The translations under genes and the position numbers were made by a program. A model generated the notes under the pieces. It was not told the origin of the DNA. It saw nothing but the letters and a program-made list of their open reading frames with translations, and did no database searches. DNA of 12,946 nt from an uncultured Oscillospiraceae bacterium (GTDB lineage: Bacteria; Bacillota; Clostridia; Oscillospirales; Acutalibacteraceae), in NCBI GenBank assembly GCA_900549755.1, contig URPQ01000056.1:1-12946 (forward strand), given 5' to 3'. Shown one piece after another: positions 12,890 through 12,946 of the stretch. Within the stretch, counting starts at the first letter, position 1, and each line of letters begins with the position of its first letter.

Positions 12890-12946
12890 TTAGTCTTTGC
12901 AAATAACCTTTGAACCTTCACCATCAATTACAATTCCCTGACGGTT
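12890..12946 (-). CDS. 3' end of a minus-strand gene, product unknown
   Basis: The last 18 codons and TAA of a gene that enters from the right edge, reading NRQGIVIDGEGSKVICKD. The frame is open to the window edge and a strong terminator follows the stop, which supports it as real. The fragment alternates hydrophobic and polar residues like a beta hairpin but is too short to identify. Its composition is somewhat AT-richer than the neighbouring operons. Confidence 0.6.
   Translation of the reverse strand, partial: NRQGIVIDGEGSKVICKD

Overview
The window looks like a chromosomal segment of a low-to-moderate GC Gram-positive bacterium of the class Clostridia, probably a gut Oscillospiraceae/Ruminococcaceae-type organism. 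The evidence is a complete ctsR-mcsA-mcsB-clpC stress operon with CtsR operators, an ECF-type vitamin transporter S component, AGGAGG-type ribosome binding sites throughout, a short Cys-rich membrane protein of a kind I associate with these Clostridia, and short palindromic intergenic repeats. This placement is inference from gene content; no rRNA is present.

Layout. Positions 1-231 hold terminator hairpins and small repeats. 232-960 (-) is an ECF transporter S component. It is divergent from 1081-2415 (+), a MocR-type (GntR + aminotransferase fold) regulator that probably controls it, most likely in vitamin B6 salvage. Converging on mocR, with abutting stop codons, is the class III heat-shock operon 2416-6872 (-): ctsR, mcsA, mcsB, clpC. 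Its promoter carries two CtsR operators. Its best terminator lies inside the 3' end of mocR. 7072-9441 (-) is a large SLH-like lipoprotein whose C-terminal fifth is visibly AT-richer. 9821-11506 (-) is a two-gene sugar-phosphate operon (GatD-like zinc dehydrogenase, then an AlsE/Rpe-type epimerase), divergent from its probable DeoR-family regulator 11659-12360 (+). 12449-12592 (+) is a 47-residue Cys-rich membrane peptide, followed by structured DNA and a strong terminator. The last 57 bases are the 3' end of a minus-strand gene with its own terminator.

The most interesting region is 9459-9636. Two almost identical 32-bp sites, better matched as inverted than as direct repeats, flank 114 bp containing a plausible promoter that points away from the lipoprotein gene and into a strong terminator. 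Inverting the segment would aim that promoter at the lipoprotein start about 57 bp away. This is the expected architecture of a phase-variable invertible promoter captured in the OFF orientation. It is a hypothesis from sequence layout only; no recombinase gene lies in the window, and the sites could instead be paired operators.
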